DNA of 64,000 bases from Sulfurivermis sp040755915 (GTDB lineage Bacteria; Pseudomonadota; Gammaproteobacteria; Thiohalomonadales; Thiohalomonadaceae). Below the pieces are notes generated by a model that was given only the letters and a program-made list of their open reading frames with translations, was not told the DNA's origin and ran no database searches. The position numbers were made by a program, and so were the translations under genes. Below are positions 51,209-59,526 of the stretch, one piece after another. The first letter of the stretch is position 1. The number at the start of each line of letters is the position of its first letter. The stretch is from positions 24,376 to 88,375 of the forward strand of contig JBFLWM010000025.1 of the NCBI GenBank assembly GCA_040755915.1, given 5' to 3'.

Positions 51209-51384
51209 CGGGGGCTCCGTGTGTCGGCTTGCTTGTGTTGAGTGGGGGCGGCGCGCGGCTTTATTCCACCTGTGGCCATAAGATAGTCATTGGCTATTGA
51301 ATCGATACAAACAATCCATTTCACCTATTTCGTGGCGCCGCTATCCTTTAGCCCATGCAGCAACATGCCACGGGGGACGCCGCC

Positions 51385-51591
51385 ATGACCAAGACCGTTA
51401 CTTTCGCCATTACGCATTTCACCATCGCCTTCGGTGTGGCCTATGCGCTTACCGGCGATGTGGTGGTCGGTGGTGCCGTCGCCCTGGTGGAGCCGGCGGT
51501 CAATACCGTGGCCTACCACTTCCATGAGAAGGCCTGGGGCGTGTTCGGCCGCCGGGCGAACGCCCGGCCGGTGGAGGCGGTGCGGGCATGA
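51385..51591 (+). CDS. DUF2061 small membrane protein
   Basis: 68 residues, two membrane helices (FAITHFTIAFGVAYALTG and GGAVALVEPAVNTVAYHFHEKAW), the DUF2061 signature HEKAW at its end. ATG 51385 is used; an ATG ten codons earlier is possible. Overlaps the start of the next gene (ATGA). Confidence 0.82.
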   Translation: MTKTVTFAITHFTIAFGVAYALTGDVVVGGAVALVEPAVNTVAYHFHEKAWGVFGRRANARPVEAVRA

Positions 51592-51776
51592 AACTGCCAA
51601 CCGACCCGCACCTGCTCTACAGCCTCATCAATATGAAGCTGCGCAACGACTATGCCGATCTGGATACGCTGGTGTCTGGCCTGGATGTGGACAAGGCGGA
51701 GTTGGTACATCGCCTGGCGGCGGCCGGTTATCGTTACGACGCCGCTCGCAATCAGTTCCGAGCGGCACGGGAGTAG
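51588..51776 (+). CDS. DUF4250 small protein
   Basis: 62 residues: MKLPTDPHLLYSLINMKLRN, LVSGLDVDKAELVHRLAAAGYRYD and ARNQF are the DUF4250 consensus. Cytosolic, function unknown. Translationally coupled to the preceding gene. A palindromic repeat begins at its stop codon. Confidence 0.82.
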   Translation: MKLPTDPHLLYSLINMKLRNDYADLDTLVSGLDVDKAELVHRLAAAGYRYDAARNQFRAARE

Positions 51777-51840
51777 GGCCGGCTTCAGCCGGCCAGATGT
51801 TGATACCGCTCTGGCTGTGGCCGGCTGAAGACGGCCCTGC
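51773..51840. repeat. TAGGGCCGGCTTCAGCCGGCC repeat
   Basis: Palindrome of the family at 16403-16466 and 55555-55599: two GCCGGCT-type arms around a short spacer. It overlaps the DUF4250 stop codon. Confidence 0.7.
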
Positions 51841-51850
51841 ATGGCACTGC

Positions 51851-52561
51851 CTAAATGATGTTGGTATCCGCCAGATAGGGCGCAAACAGCGGCTTCAGGT
51901 CTTCCAGCGTCGCCCCCAGTTCGTGCGGCATGCCCTTGACGAACATGTCGAGCAGGACGATGGCGTTGATGGCGCCGTCCTCGCGCTTGATGGAGCGGAT
52001 GCGCTCGGCCATGCCCTTGTTCACCCTGGCCACCTTCTCGTAGAAACGAATCAGCCCCTTCATGTCCATGTCGGCGGACAGGTTGTCCTGCCAGCGGTAG
52101 TACTGCGCCAGCATGTACATGGAAGCGGCGCGGTAGAAGGTCTCCTCCGGGCTGGCGAAGGGCAGGTGAAAACGCGCCATGGGCTTGAAGAACTCCGTCA
52201 CCGGGCAGCCGCTGGTGGCGATGACCACCCCCATCAGCGAGCTGATGCCTTCCTGCGCGGTGGCGCTGCGGGTGAGGGTGCGATCGTCCACCACCACGGT
52301 GACCTTGACCTCGTCGATGGAGGTGACGTCGCTCAGCTGTTCCACCACCGGCGACAGGTGTGCCGCCAGCGGGCAGTGGGTATAGGAGCCGTAGGGCAGC
52401 TGGCAGCCCTCGCACTGCTTGAACTCCAGTTTCGTCCATTCCGGCAGTACCGGCGGCAGCGGCTCGCGTGGCGCCAGGGTGGCGCCGTCGAGGTGCAGCT
52501 GAAACAGTTCCTCGCGTCCGCTGGGAAAGCTGAAGCGGTATTCGTAGCTGACCGTGTCCAT
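51851..52561 (-). CDS. Conserved hypothetical protein
   Basis: 236 residues, cytosolic. CEGCQLPYGSYTHCPLAAHL (about 50-69) and ATSGCPVTEFFKPMARFHLPFASPEET (about 115-141) suggest a cysteine-rich metal or sulfur site between a beta-rich N-terminal and a helical C-terminal half. The start VSYEYRFSFPSG recalls an uncharacterised DUF family. Single gene. Confidence 0.75.
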   Translation of the reverse strand: MDTVSYEYRFSFPSGREELFQLHLDGATLAPREPLPPVLPEWTKLEFKQCEGCQLPYGSYTHCPLAAHLSPVVEQLSDVTSIDEVKVTVVVDDRTLTRSATAQEGISSLMGVVIATSGCPVTEFFKPMARFHLPFASPEETFYRAASMYMLAQYYRWQDNLSADMDMKGLIRFYEKVARVNKGMAERIRSIKREDGAINAIVLLDMFVKGMPHELGATLEDLKPLFAPYLADTNII

Positions 52562-52682
52562 TGTGCGTTTTGTGTGATGAGTGTTGGCACGGCAGTGTAG
52601 CCAGAACCGACGGCTATGGGCTAGAGCGGCGGCGCTGCTATGCTTGGCTGAGAGAAACGCTTGGTTTCTGCCGGGGGCGGGT

Positions 52683-53444
52683 ATGACAGGAAGGGTTTGC
52701 GCCGCACTGTTATGGTTGCCGCTGGCGGCGGCGGCCGAGCTGCCGCGTGGCGACTGTCAGGCGCCGGCGCCGCGCAGCGATCTGCGCCACTGCGACTTTT
52801 CCGGCCGCTCCCTCGCCGGCATGGACCTCGCGGGGGCACGCTTCGCCGGGATGCAGCTGGAGAACATGAACTTTCGCAACGCTTCGCTGGCCGGTGCCGA
52901 TTTCCGCGCCGCCAATCTCAAGTGGACCCATTTTCAGGATGCCGATCTGCGTGAGGTGGATTTCACCAGTGCCGATCTGTTCCACGCCACCTTCGATGGC
53001 GCGCGCCTCGATCATGCGCGCTTCAACAAGGCCTTCATGTTCGGCGCCAACCTGCTGCAGGTGCAGGCGCCGCAGGCCGATTTCACCGATGCCTACCTCA
53101 AGGACGTGCTGTTCGACTCATCCGATTTGAGCGGTGCGCGCTGCATCGGCTGTTTCCTGCGCAGCGGCGGCATGGCCGGGGCGCGTTTGCATGGTGCCGA
53201 TTTCAGCGGCTCGGACATGACCGGCCTGGACGGCGAGGCGACGGACTTTTCGCAGGCGCGGCTGGTCGGCGTGCGCTTCAGCAGTGCCATTCTGCGCTAT
53301 GCCCGCTTCCGCGAGGCCGATCTGGCGCAGGCGGATTTCATCCACGCCGATCTCACCAATACCGAGTTCGGCGGCGCGAAGAATCTGCCGCCGTCGGTGA
53401 GCGAGACCCTGATGCGCTACTTCGGTGCCGAAGAGGCACGCTAG
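52683..53444 (+). CDS. Secreted pentapeptide-repeat protein
   Basis: 253 residues with a signal peptide (about 1-17). From residue 30 to 235 it shows A(D/N)LxX-type repeats (ADFRAANLKWTHFQDADLREVDF, ADLFHATFDGARLDHARF), a right-handed beta-helix. GGGGGCGGG precedes ATG 52683. Binding role likely; followed after 22 bases by the FecR gene. Confidence 0.85.
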   Translation: MTGRVCAALLWLPLAAAAELPRGDCQAPAPRSDLRHCDFSGRSLAGMDLAGARFAGMQLENMNFRNASLAGADFRAANLKWTHFQDADLREVDFTSADLFHATFDGARLDHARFNKAFMFGANLLQVQAPQADFTDAYLKDVLFDSSDLSGARCIGCFLRSGGMAGARLHGADFSGSDMTGLDGEATDFSQARLVGVRFSSAILRYARFREADLAQADFIHADLTNTEFGGAKNLPPSVSETLMRYFGAEEAR

Positions 53445-53466
53445 CGCGAGTCGCAGGGAGGAAACC

Positions 53467-54144
53467 ATGCAAATGAAAACGGGTACGGTGCGGCGCGCAT
53501 TGCTGCGGCGGCTGGCCGCGGCGGGACTGGTGCCGCTGCTGACACCGTTGTTGCTGGCGATGTCACGCCTCCCGGCGGGGCGCACCATCTACCGCCTGCA
53601 GGGCACGGTGCGCGTCAACGGCCGGCCGGTGGACGAGACCACGCTGATCACGCTGGGCGATGTGGTCGAGACCGGGTCGGACGGCATGGTGATCTTCGTC
53701 GTCGGCAGTGATGTATTCATGGTCAAGGCCGGCAGCCGTTACGAGGTGCAGGGCAGCAACGGCGTGGTGCAGCTGTGCCGGTTGGTGACGGGCGCCGTGC
53801 TGCAGGTGTTCGGCAAGGGGGCGCGGCGGCTGGAGAGCGGTGATGCGGTGATCGGCGTGCGCGGCACGGCGGTCTACATGGAGGCACGCCGCGACGAGAG
53901 CTATGTCTGTACCTGTTACGGTGAGGCGGAGCTGTCGTCGCGCAGCGACCCGCAGCTGCGCGAGACCGTGCGCACCACCCATCACGAATCGCCGCGCTGG
54001 TTCCGCCGCGGCAGCGATGGGCGGCCCCGCATCGAGCCGGCGCCGGTGATCAATCATACCGACGACGAACTGATCCTGCTGGAGTCGCTGGTCAATCGCA
54101 CGCCGCCCTTCCTGCTGCTCGACTTCGGTGGCGACCGCTACTGA
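53467..54144 (+). CDS. FecR-domain exported protein
   Basis: 225 residues. Signal-like N-terminus with basic residues (RRALLRRLAAAGLVPLL) and a FecR domain (about 45-150: GDVVETGSDGMVIFVVGSDVFMVKAGSRYEV and AVIGVRGTAVYMEA). No sigma factor or TonB receptor gene is adjacent, so the usual iron-signalling role is unlikely. Excellent ribosome site GGGAGG before ATG 53467. Confidence 0.82.
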   Translation: MQMKTGTVRRALLRRLAAAGLVPLLTPLLLAMSRLPAGRTIYRLQGTVRVNGRPVDETTLITLGDVVETGSDGMVIFVVGSDVFMVKAGSRYEVQGSNGVVQLCRLVTGAVLQVFGKGARRLESGDAVIGVRGTAVYMEARRDESYVCTCYGEAELSSRSDPQLRETVRTTHHESPRWFRRGSDGRPRIEPAPVINHTDDELILLESLVNRTPPFLLLDFGGDRY

Positions 54145-54238
54145 TGGCGGCGGGAATTGCCGCGCCTGCCGGCTGTTGTTAGTCTGTGCCGATGCAGTGC
54201 CCGCCGCCCGGCGGGAAAAACAATAACGAGGCCCATGC

Positions 54239-55519
54239 ATGAGTGACAAGGACACGCCCGCGGGACAGCACGACGAGGACGATCTGCTGGCGGATTTCCG
54301 CGATGTGGCGGGCGATGATGATGGCGATACCTCCCGGCAGCCTGATGACCTCAATACCGATCTGGATGCCCTCGATGCCTTTCTCAACGAGTTCGGCCAG
54401 GGCGAGACTGCGGCACAGGGAGAGATCGAACCGGCAGAGCTGGCGGCAGCAGCGGATGAAATGGCGGAGCCGGAGGAGCCGGAGGAGCCGGGAGCAGATA
54501 CTACGGAACCGGCAGACGTCGCCGATCCCCTGCTGGAAGAGGTAGCCCTGGCGGCGGCGGACCCGGCGCTGGATCTCTCCGCCGTGGAGGAGGAGGTCCC
54601 CGAACTGAGTGCCGATGTCGCCCCCGATGACCTGGACCTCGGCGGGATGGAGGACATGGCGCCGCCCGAGCCGCCGCAGCGTGCCCCGGCCGCCGGCCGC
54701 AGCGGCGACCTGTTCGCGGCATCGCCTGCTGCCGCCCCGGCCGCGGCGCCGGCGCCCGTATCAATCATGGCGGATGAGGACGAAGCGGCGATGGATACGA
54801 ACAAGACCCTGGACATCTCCACCATCGGCGTCGCACTGGTTTCCCTGGTGATCGCGGCGGTGGCCGGCTGGTTTGCCGTCAGCCTGCACGGCCAGATGAA
54901 CGACCTGCGCGCCGAACTGGCCCTGCTGCGCCAGCAGCCGGCCGGGGCCATCGCCGGCCCGGATCGGCAGACCCAGGAAAACCTTGCGCTGCTCACCCAG
55001 CGCGTCAACGAGATGGCGGTGCTGCTGGATGGCCCGCTGGGCCACCTGAGTGATTCCGGCGCGCAGATCAACAGCATGAATCTGCGCCTCGATGAACTGG
55101 AACAGCGCCTCAAGGCGCTGGGGGATGAAGTGGCCCAGGCGGCACGCACGGCCGAGGCGGCAGGCAAGGCAGCGGCAAAATCGGCGGCGCCGACAGCGCA
55201 GCCCACTGCCAAGGCTGCCGCCAGGCCGACGGCCAAGGCGCCCCAGCCGGCGGCCAAACCCGCCGCGGCGGCGAGCCAGCCGACCGGCGGTTGGGTGGTG
55301 AATGTAGCCTCGCTCACCGATGCCAAGGCGGCGGAGACGGAGAGGCAGCGCATGCAGCAGGCCGGTTTCAACGTCGAGGTGCAGACGGCGCAGATGGATG
55401 GCCGCACCTGGCACCGCGTGCGCGCCACCGGCTTCAGTTCGCGCGAACAGGCCCAGGTCTACAGCGACATGATCCGCCACAAGATGGGCGTGACGCCGTG
55501 GGTGGGTCTGGATAAATAA
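54239..55519 (+). CDS. SPOR-domain inner-membrane protein
   Basis: 426 residues. An acidic N-terminal region (about 1-175), one membrane helix (STIGVALVSLVIAAVAGWFAV, about 198-218), a coiled-coil segment, an Ala/Pro/Lys-rich linker and a C-terminal SPOR domain (about 350-425, WVVNVASLTDAKAAETERQRMQQAG). SPOR domains bind denuded septal peptidoglycan. Unusually long cytosolic acidic tail. Confidence 0.85.
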   Translation: MSDKDTPAGQHDEDDLLADFRDVAGDDDGDTSRQPDDLNTDLDALDAFLNEFGQGETAAQGEIEPAELAAAADEMAEPEEPEEPGADTTEPADVADPLLEEVALAAADPALDLSAVEEEVPELSADVAPDDLDLGGMEDMAPPEPPQRAPAAGRSGDLFAASPAAAPAAAPAPVSIMADEDEAAMDTNKTLDISTIGVALVSLVIAAVAGWFAVSLHGQMNDLRAELALLRQQPAGAIAGPDRQTQENLALLTQRVNEMAVLLDGPLGHLSDSGAQINSMNLRLDELEQRLKALGDEVAQAARTAEAAGKAAAKSAAPTAQPTAKAAARPTAKAPQPAAKPAAAASQPTGGWVVNVASLTDAKAAETERQRMQQAGFNVEVQTAQMDGRTWHRVRATGFSSREQAQVYSDMIRHKMGVTPWVGLDK

Positions 55520-55654
55520 CTAGAATCCATCTCATAAATGTTCTGCATGACGCTGTAGGGCCGGTTTCAACCGGCCTGGCCGGCTGAAGCCGGCCCTACG
55601 CTCAAGTGCGGCGCCATTCCTGCCAGATCAAGATAATTTTGAGATGGGTTCTAG
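55520..55654. mobile_element. MITE-like element with nested palindromic repeat
   Basis: CTAGAATCCATCTCA (55520-55534) and TGAGATGGGTTCTAG (55640-55654) are inverted with one mismatch. The 135-base element carries a GTAGGGCCGG palindrome at 55555-55599 in its middle, so one repeat appears to have entered another. It starts two bases after the SPOR gene stop. Confidence 0.72.
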
Positions 55655-55728
55655 CGTAGGAGCCGAGTCCTCTCGGCGAATCGTGCCGGGGCAGGCGCTG
55701 CCTTCGCCCACGGCGTGGACTCTTGCGT

Positions 55729-56466
55729 TCAGACCAGCAACATCACGCCGATGGCGCCGAGCAGCGTGAAGGCGAAGCGGCGCATGGCCAGGTCCGGCAG
55801 GGGCGGCGGATAGCGACGGCCGGCCACGGTGGCGAGAAACACCACCGGCAGGCACAGCAGGCTGAGCTGCACCATCTCCAGGGTGATATCCCCGGCCACT
55901 CCCACGTAGAACAGACGCGCCACGGTGGCGACCGCAAAGGTGGCCAGCAGCGTCGCGCGCACCACGGCCAGTGGCAGCGGCTGGCGGTAGAAATGGAACA
56001 CCAGCGGCGGCCCGCCGATGGAGAACATCCCCGCCAGGATGCCGCCGGCGACACCGACGCCGGCATCCACCCAGCCCGGCGCACGGCGGGCGTGCGGATG
56101 CGGCCGCAGGGCCAGCAGCACGCCGCCGGTGAGGATCACCACGCCGAGGATCACGCGCAGGGTTTCCACCGAGGTGCTGTGCAGGGCGTCGAGCAACAGC
56201 ACACCCAGCCCGATCGCCGGCAGCATGCCGAGCAGGGTGAAGCTCACGCCGCGGCGATCGATGTGGTGCATGGCGCGGTGCAGGGCGAGAAAGTTGTTGG
56301 CCAGGGCGGTGAAGCCGACCACGATCGCTGTGAAGGCCACCGGGGCGAGATCGAACAGGGTGATGCCGCCCATGACGATGAGGCCGAGGGCGAAACCGGT
56401 GACGGTCTGCACGTAGGCGCCGAGGGCGACGACGAAGAGGAAGGCGGCGAGGGTGAGCGGGTCCAT
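55729..56466 (-). CDS. TauE/SafE-type permease
   Basis: 245 residues, about eight helices. VQTVTGFALGLIVMGGITL (19-37) and GGILAGMFSIGGPPLVFHF (about 140-158) are the two family motifs. It is only distantly similar to the permease at 28937. Anion specificity is unknown; not next to other sulfur genes. Confidence 0.85.
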   Translation of the reverse strand: MDPLTLAAFLFVVALGAYVQTVTGFALGLIVMGGITLFDLAPVAFTAIVVGFTALANNFLALHRAMHHIDRRGVSFTLLGMLPAIGLGVLLLDALHSTSVETLRVILGVVILTGGVLLALRPHPHARRAPGWVDAGVGVAGGILAGMFSIGGPPLVFHFYRQPLPLAVVRATLLATFAVATVARLFYVGVAGDITLEMVQLSLLCLPVVFLATVAGRRYPPPLPDLAMRRFAFTLLGAIGVMLLV

Positions 56467-56497
56467 GGTGGGGGCGGATTATGCCCCTGAGCTGTCC

Positions 56498-56896
56498 TTA
56501 TTCCCAGTTGCGCGTGCAGTCCAGATGGCGCCAGATGCGATCCATGCCGGGCAGGCCCTCTTCCAGCATCACGGTCAGCGGCTGGCCGCGGAAATGGCGG
56601 TTGCGCGTGGTGAGCCAGAAACCGGGCATCTTGGGGTTGAGGGGGAATACCACGTGCAGGGCCTGGTGGATGCCGATGAGATGCACGGCGCGGGCGAGCA
56701 GGTCGTCGTCGTCGGGCAGGGCCTTGCCGCGGCTGAATTTGGTCAGCTCGCGGGTGGCGGTATCTTCGGGCAGGCCAAGGAGGGTGATCTGGTATTCTTC
56801 GCGAATGTTCCAGTCATCCAGCACGCTCATGACGAGGGTGGCGAGTTGCTCGCGCTCCTGTTGGTTGTAGTGGGACAAAAGTTGATGCTCCTGCAA
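56498..56896 (-). CDS. MbcA/ParS/Xre-type antitoxin-like protein
   Basis: 132 residues. The C-terminal GFWLTTRNRHFRGQPLTVMLEEGLPGMDRIWRHLD (about 92-126) resembles the toxin-binding domain of MbcA/ParS antitoxins. No toxin gene of the RES type is adjacent, so it is an orphan. Start is uncertain: TTG 56896 or TTG 56878, which has AGGAG nine bases upstream. Confidence 0.65.
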   Translation of the reverse strand: MQEHQLLSHYNQQEREQLATLVMSVLDDWNIREEYQITLLGLPEDTATRELTKFSRGKALPDDDDLLARAVHLIGIHQALHVVFPLNPKMPGFWLTTRNRHFRGQPLTVMLEEGLPGMDRIWRHLDCTRNWE

Positions 56897-56945
56897 GGTC
56901 TTTACCCATTATCACGGACGCGCCGCCCCACGTCAAAAAAGCATC

Positions 56946-57278
56946 ATGCCGACCATTCTCGAATCCACCGCGCAATTCACCGCCTTTTTGCAGCAGAACC
57001 CCGCCGTGGCGGTGTATTTCAGCGGCCCGGACTGCGCCGTCTGCCAGGTGCTCAAGCCGCGTGTCCTGGCCTTGCTGCAACAGGAGTTTCCGCGTATCGC
57101 CGTGGCGGTGGTGGACTGTGCCGCCGCGCCCGAACTGGCGGCGCAGCAGGCGGTGTTTGCGGTGCCGGTGGTGGCGGTGTATTTCGATGGCCAGGAGCTG
57201 TTGCGCCTGGCGCGCAATTTCACGCCCGGACAACTGGCGGCGGCGCTGGAGCGGCCCTATGCGCTGTTCTTTGACTGA
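56946..57278 (+). CDS. Thioredoxin
   Basis: 110 residues, cytosolic thioredoxin fold with active site GPDCAVCQVLKP (Cys30 and Cys33) and VFAVPVVAVYFDG cis-proline loop. The motif CAVC differs from CGPC, so redox potential may differ. Overlaps the start of the L,D-transpeptidase gene by 20 bases. Confidence 0.85.
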   Translation: MPTILESTAQFTAFLQQNPAVAVYFSGPDCAVCQVLKPRVLALLQQEFPRIAVAVVDCAAAPELAAQQAVFAVPVVAVYFDGQELLRLARNFTPGQLAAALERPYALFFD

Positions 57279-58944
57279 GCGTCTGTGCGTCCTGGCGTTG
57301 CTGCTCTGGGCGTTGCCCCTGCCGGCGGCGCCGGTGCAGTGGCCGGCCACCGATGCCACCGTGGCAGAGACGGCGGAACTGATTCGGTATGTAGTGGCCA
57401 TCAATGGCGCCGAGCGCGTCGATGGCGTGACGCTGGCGCTGCCCGATCAGGTGAGCCGCTATTACTGGCAGCGCGAGTTTCGTCCCGCCTGGTTCGACCG
57501 TGACGGCATTTTCATCGAGGCCGGGGAACTGCTGCATGCGCTGCGTCAGGCCGAGGCCGAAGGCCTGCCGGTGGGCGACTATCCCATCGCCGCCATCGAG
57601 CAGCGCCTGTTCGGCCCCATCGACGACATACAGCAACTGGCGCAGCTCGACCTGCTGCTTACCGATGCCTTCCTGCACTACAGCCTGAATGTCTACAGCG
57701 GGCGTATCGACCCGCGCCGCGCCGGCAGTGATTGGTTCATTCCCTACAGCCCGCTCGACCCCGCTGCACTGCTGCCGCAGGCGCTGGCACAGCACAACCT
57801 GTCCGCGGTGCTGGCCGAGCTGCCGCCGCGGTACGAGGGGTATCGCCGCCTGCGGCTGGCCTTGCAGCAGTACCGTGCCGCTGCGGCGCAGGGCGGCTGG
57901 CCGGAGGTCGCGGGCGGGGAGATTCTGCGTTTCGGCGCACGTGAGCCGCGTGTGGCGCAGTTGCGCCGCCGCCTGTGGCTGTCCGGTGATCTTGCTGCGG
58001 CCGAGGCGGCGGAGCCGGAGCTATTCGATGCGGCCATCCGTCGCGCCGTGAGTCGCTTCCAGCGGCGGCATGGCCTGCAGGCGGACGGCAGCGTGGGGGA
58101 CGCCACCCTGGCGGCGCTCAACGTGCCGGTGGAGCAGCGCATCCTGCAGATCGCCGCCAACATGGAGCGCTGGCGCTGGCTGCCGCGGCAGATGGAGCCG
58201 CGCCACATTCTGGTCAACATGGCCGGTTATGATCTGCAATTGGTCGAAGATGGCCAGGTGGTGCTGGGCATGCGCGTCATCGTCGGGCGCGACTACCGCC
58301 AGACGCCGGTATTTACCAGCACGATGACCTCGCTGGTGCTCAATCCGCACTGGTATGTGCCGCGCACCATCTTTCGCGACGACATCCTGCCGCGGCTGCG
58401 GCGTGACCCCGGTTACCTGCAGCGGGCCGGCATGCGTCTGTTCAGCAGTCTGAACGGCAATGGCAGCGAGGTCGATGTCACGACCATCGACTGGCACGGT
58501 GTGGATGGCGACCGCTTCCCTCATACCCTGCGTCAGGACCCGGGGCCGCACAATGCCCTCGGCCGCATCAAGTTCCTGCTGCCCAACCGCTACGGCATCT
58601 TTCTGCACGACACACCGGACCGCAGCTTGTTCAACCAGCCGGCGCGCGCCTTCAGCTCCGGTTGCATCCGCCTCGAGGACCCTGTCGAACTGGCGCGCTA
58701 TCTGCTCGCCGACGAGGAGCGCTGGAGCCGCGTCCGCCTGGAGGAGGCCATCGCGGCGGGCAAGCCGCTGGGCCTGCCCCTGCCCGCGCCGATCCCGGTG
58801 TATCTGGTGTACTGGACGGCCTGGGTGGACGGCGAGGGGGGGCTGCACCTGCGCGATGATATCTATGGCCGCGATGCACGTCTGCTGGAGCTGTGGCAGC
58901 AAAATGCGACAGCCATCGTCGCAACCGAGCCGGCAAATCCGTAA
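57259..58944 (+). CDS. L,D-transpeptidase, YcbB-like
   Basis: 561 residues with a signal peptide (about 1-24), a scaffold domain, a peptidoglycan-binding domain 1 (about 230-290, VAQLRRRLWLSGDL and VSRFQRRHGLQADGSVGDATLAALN) and a YkuD catalytic domain with FLHDTP (His near 450) and SSGCIRL (Cys near 468). It forms 3-3 cross-links in peptidoglycan. Followed after 11 bases by the DUF882 peptidase gene. Confidence 0.9.
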   Translation: MRCSLTERLCVLALLLWALPLPAAPVQWPATDATVAETAELIRYVVAINGAERVDGVTLALPDQVSRYYWQREFRPAWFDRDGIFIEAGELLHALRQAEAEGLPVGDYPIAAIEQRLFGPIDDIQQLAQLDLLLTDAFLHYSLNVYSGRIDPRRAGSDWFIPYSPLDPAALLPQALAQHNLSAVLAELPPRYEGYRRLRLALQQYRAAAAQGGWPEVAGGEILRFGAREPRVAQLRRRLWLSGDLAAAEAAEPELFDAAIRRAVSRFQRRHGLQADGSVGDATLAALNVPVEQRILQIAANMERWRWLPRQMEPRHILVNMAGYDLQLVEDGQVVLGMRVIVGRDYRQTPVFTSTMTSLVLNPHWYVPRTIFRDDILPRLRRDPGYLQRAGMRLFSSLNGNGSEVDVTTIDWHGVDGDRFPHTLRQDPGPHNALGRIKFLLPNRYGIFLHDTPDRSLFNQPARAFSSGCIRLEDPVELARYLLADEERWSRVRLEEAIAAGKPLGLPLPAPIPVYLVYWTAWVDGEGGLHLRDDIYGRDARLLELWQQNATAIVATEPANP

Positions 58945-58955
58945 AATTCCGCCCC

Positions 58956-59501
58956 ATGAAAGCAATGGTTTCCCTTCCGCGCCGCCGTGTTCTTTCCCTT
59001 GGCATGGGGGCGGCCCTGGCCCTGATCTCCGCTCCGGTGCTTGCCATCCGCGGTGAGCGCCGTCTCGCCTTCAACAATCTGCACACCGGCGAATCGCTGC
59101 ACACGGTCTACTGGCAGGATGGAAGGTATGTGGCCGAAGGTCTGGCGGCCATCAACCATCTGTTGCGTGATCACCGCAGCGGTGAGGCGGGGAACATGGA
59201 GCCGTTGCTGTTCGACCTGTTGTATCAGCTGCAACAGCGCGTGGGCCTGGCCCGGCCCTATGAAGTGATTTCAGGTTACCGCTCGCCGCAGACCAACGCC
59301 CAGCTGCGCCAGAACAGCAACGGCGTGGCGAAGAACAGCCTGCACATGGAGGGACGGGCCATCGACGTGCGCCTGCCCGGTGAGGCGCTGCGGCACCTGC
59401 TGCATGCCGCCCGTGATTTGCGCGCGGGCGGTGTCGGCTACTACCCGCGTTCCGGCTTCATCCACCTGGATACCGGTCCGTTCCGCACCTGGGGCGGCTG
59501 A
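58956..59501 (+). CDS. DUF882/M15 family exported peptidase (YcbK-like)
   Basis: 181 residues with a twin-arginine-like signal (PRRRVLSLGMG). SGYRSPQTN (about 108-116), HMEGRAIDVRLPG (zinc His and Asp, about 130-142) and SGFIHLDTGPFRTWG (second His, about 166-180) complete the M15-type metal site. The gene order ycbB-ycbK is conserved in enterobacteria, so cell-wall remodelling is likely. Confidence 0.88.
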   Translation: MKAMVSLPRRRVLSLGMGAALALISAPVLAIRGERRLAFNNLHTGESLHTVYWQDGRYVAEGLAAINHLLRDHRSGEAGNMEPLLFDLLYQLQQRVGLARPYEVISGYRSPQTNAQLRQNSNGVAKNSLHMEGRAIDVRLPGEALRHLLHAARDLRAGGVGYYPRSGFIHLDTGPFRTWGG

Positions 59502-59526
59502 CCTCTTCGGCGCGGGTATTCCGTCG

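Noticed and set aside
51281..51310. Third copy of the ArsR-rhodanese dyad upstream of the SoxW-like gene
   Set aside because: Only a TTGAAT half-site is present; no ATTCAA arm at the required distance.
53467..54144. FecR protein as part of an iron-uptake signalling system
   Set aside because: No ECF sigma factor, TonB receptor or siderophore gene is present nearby.
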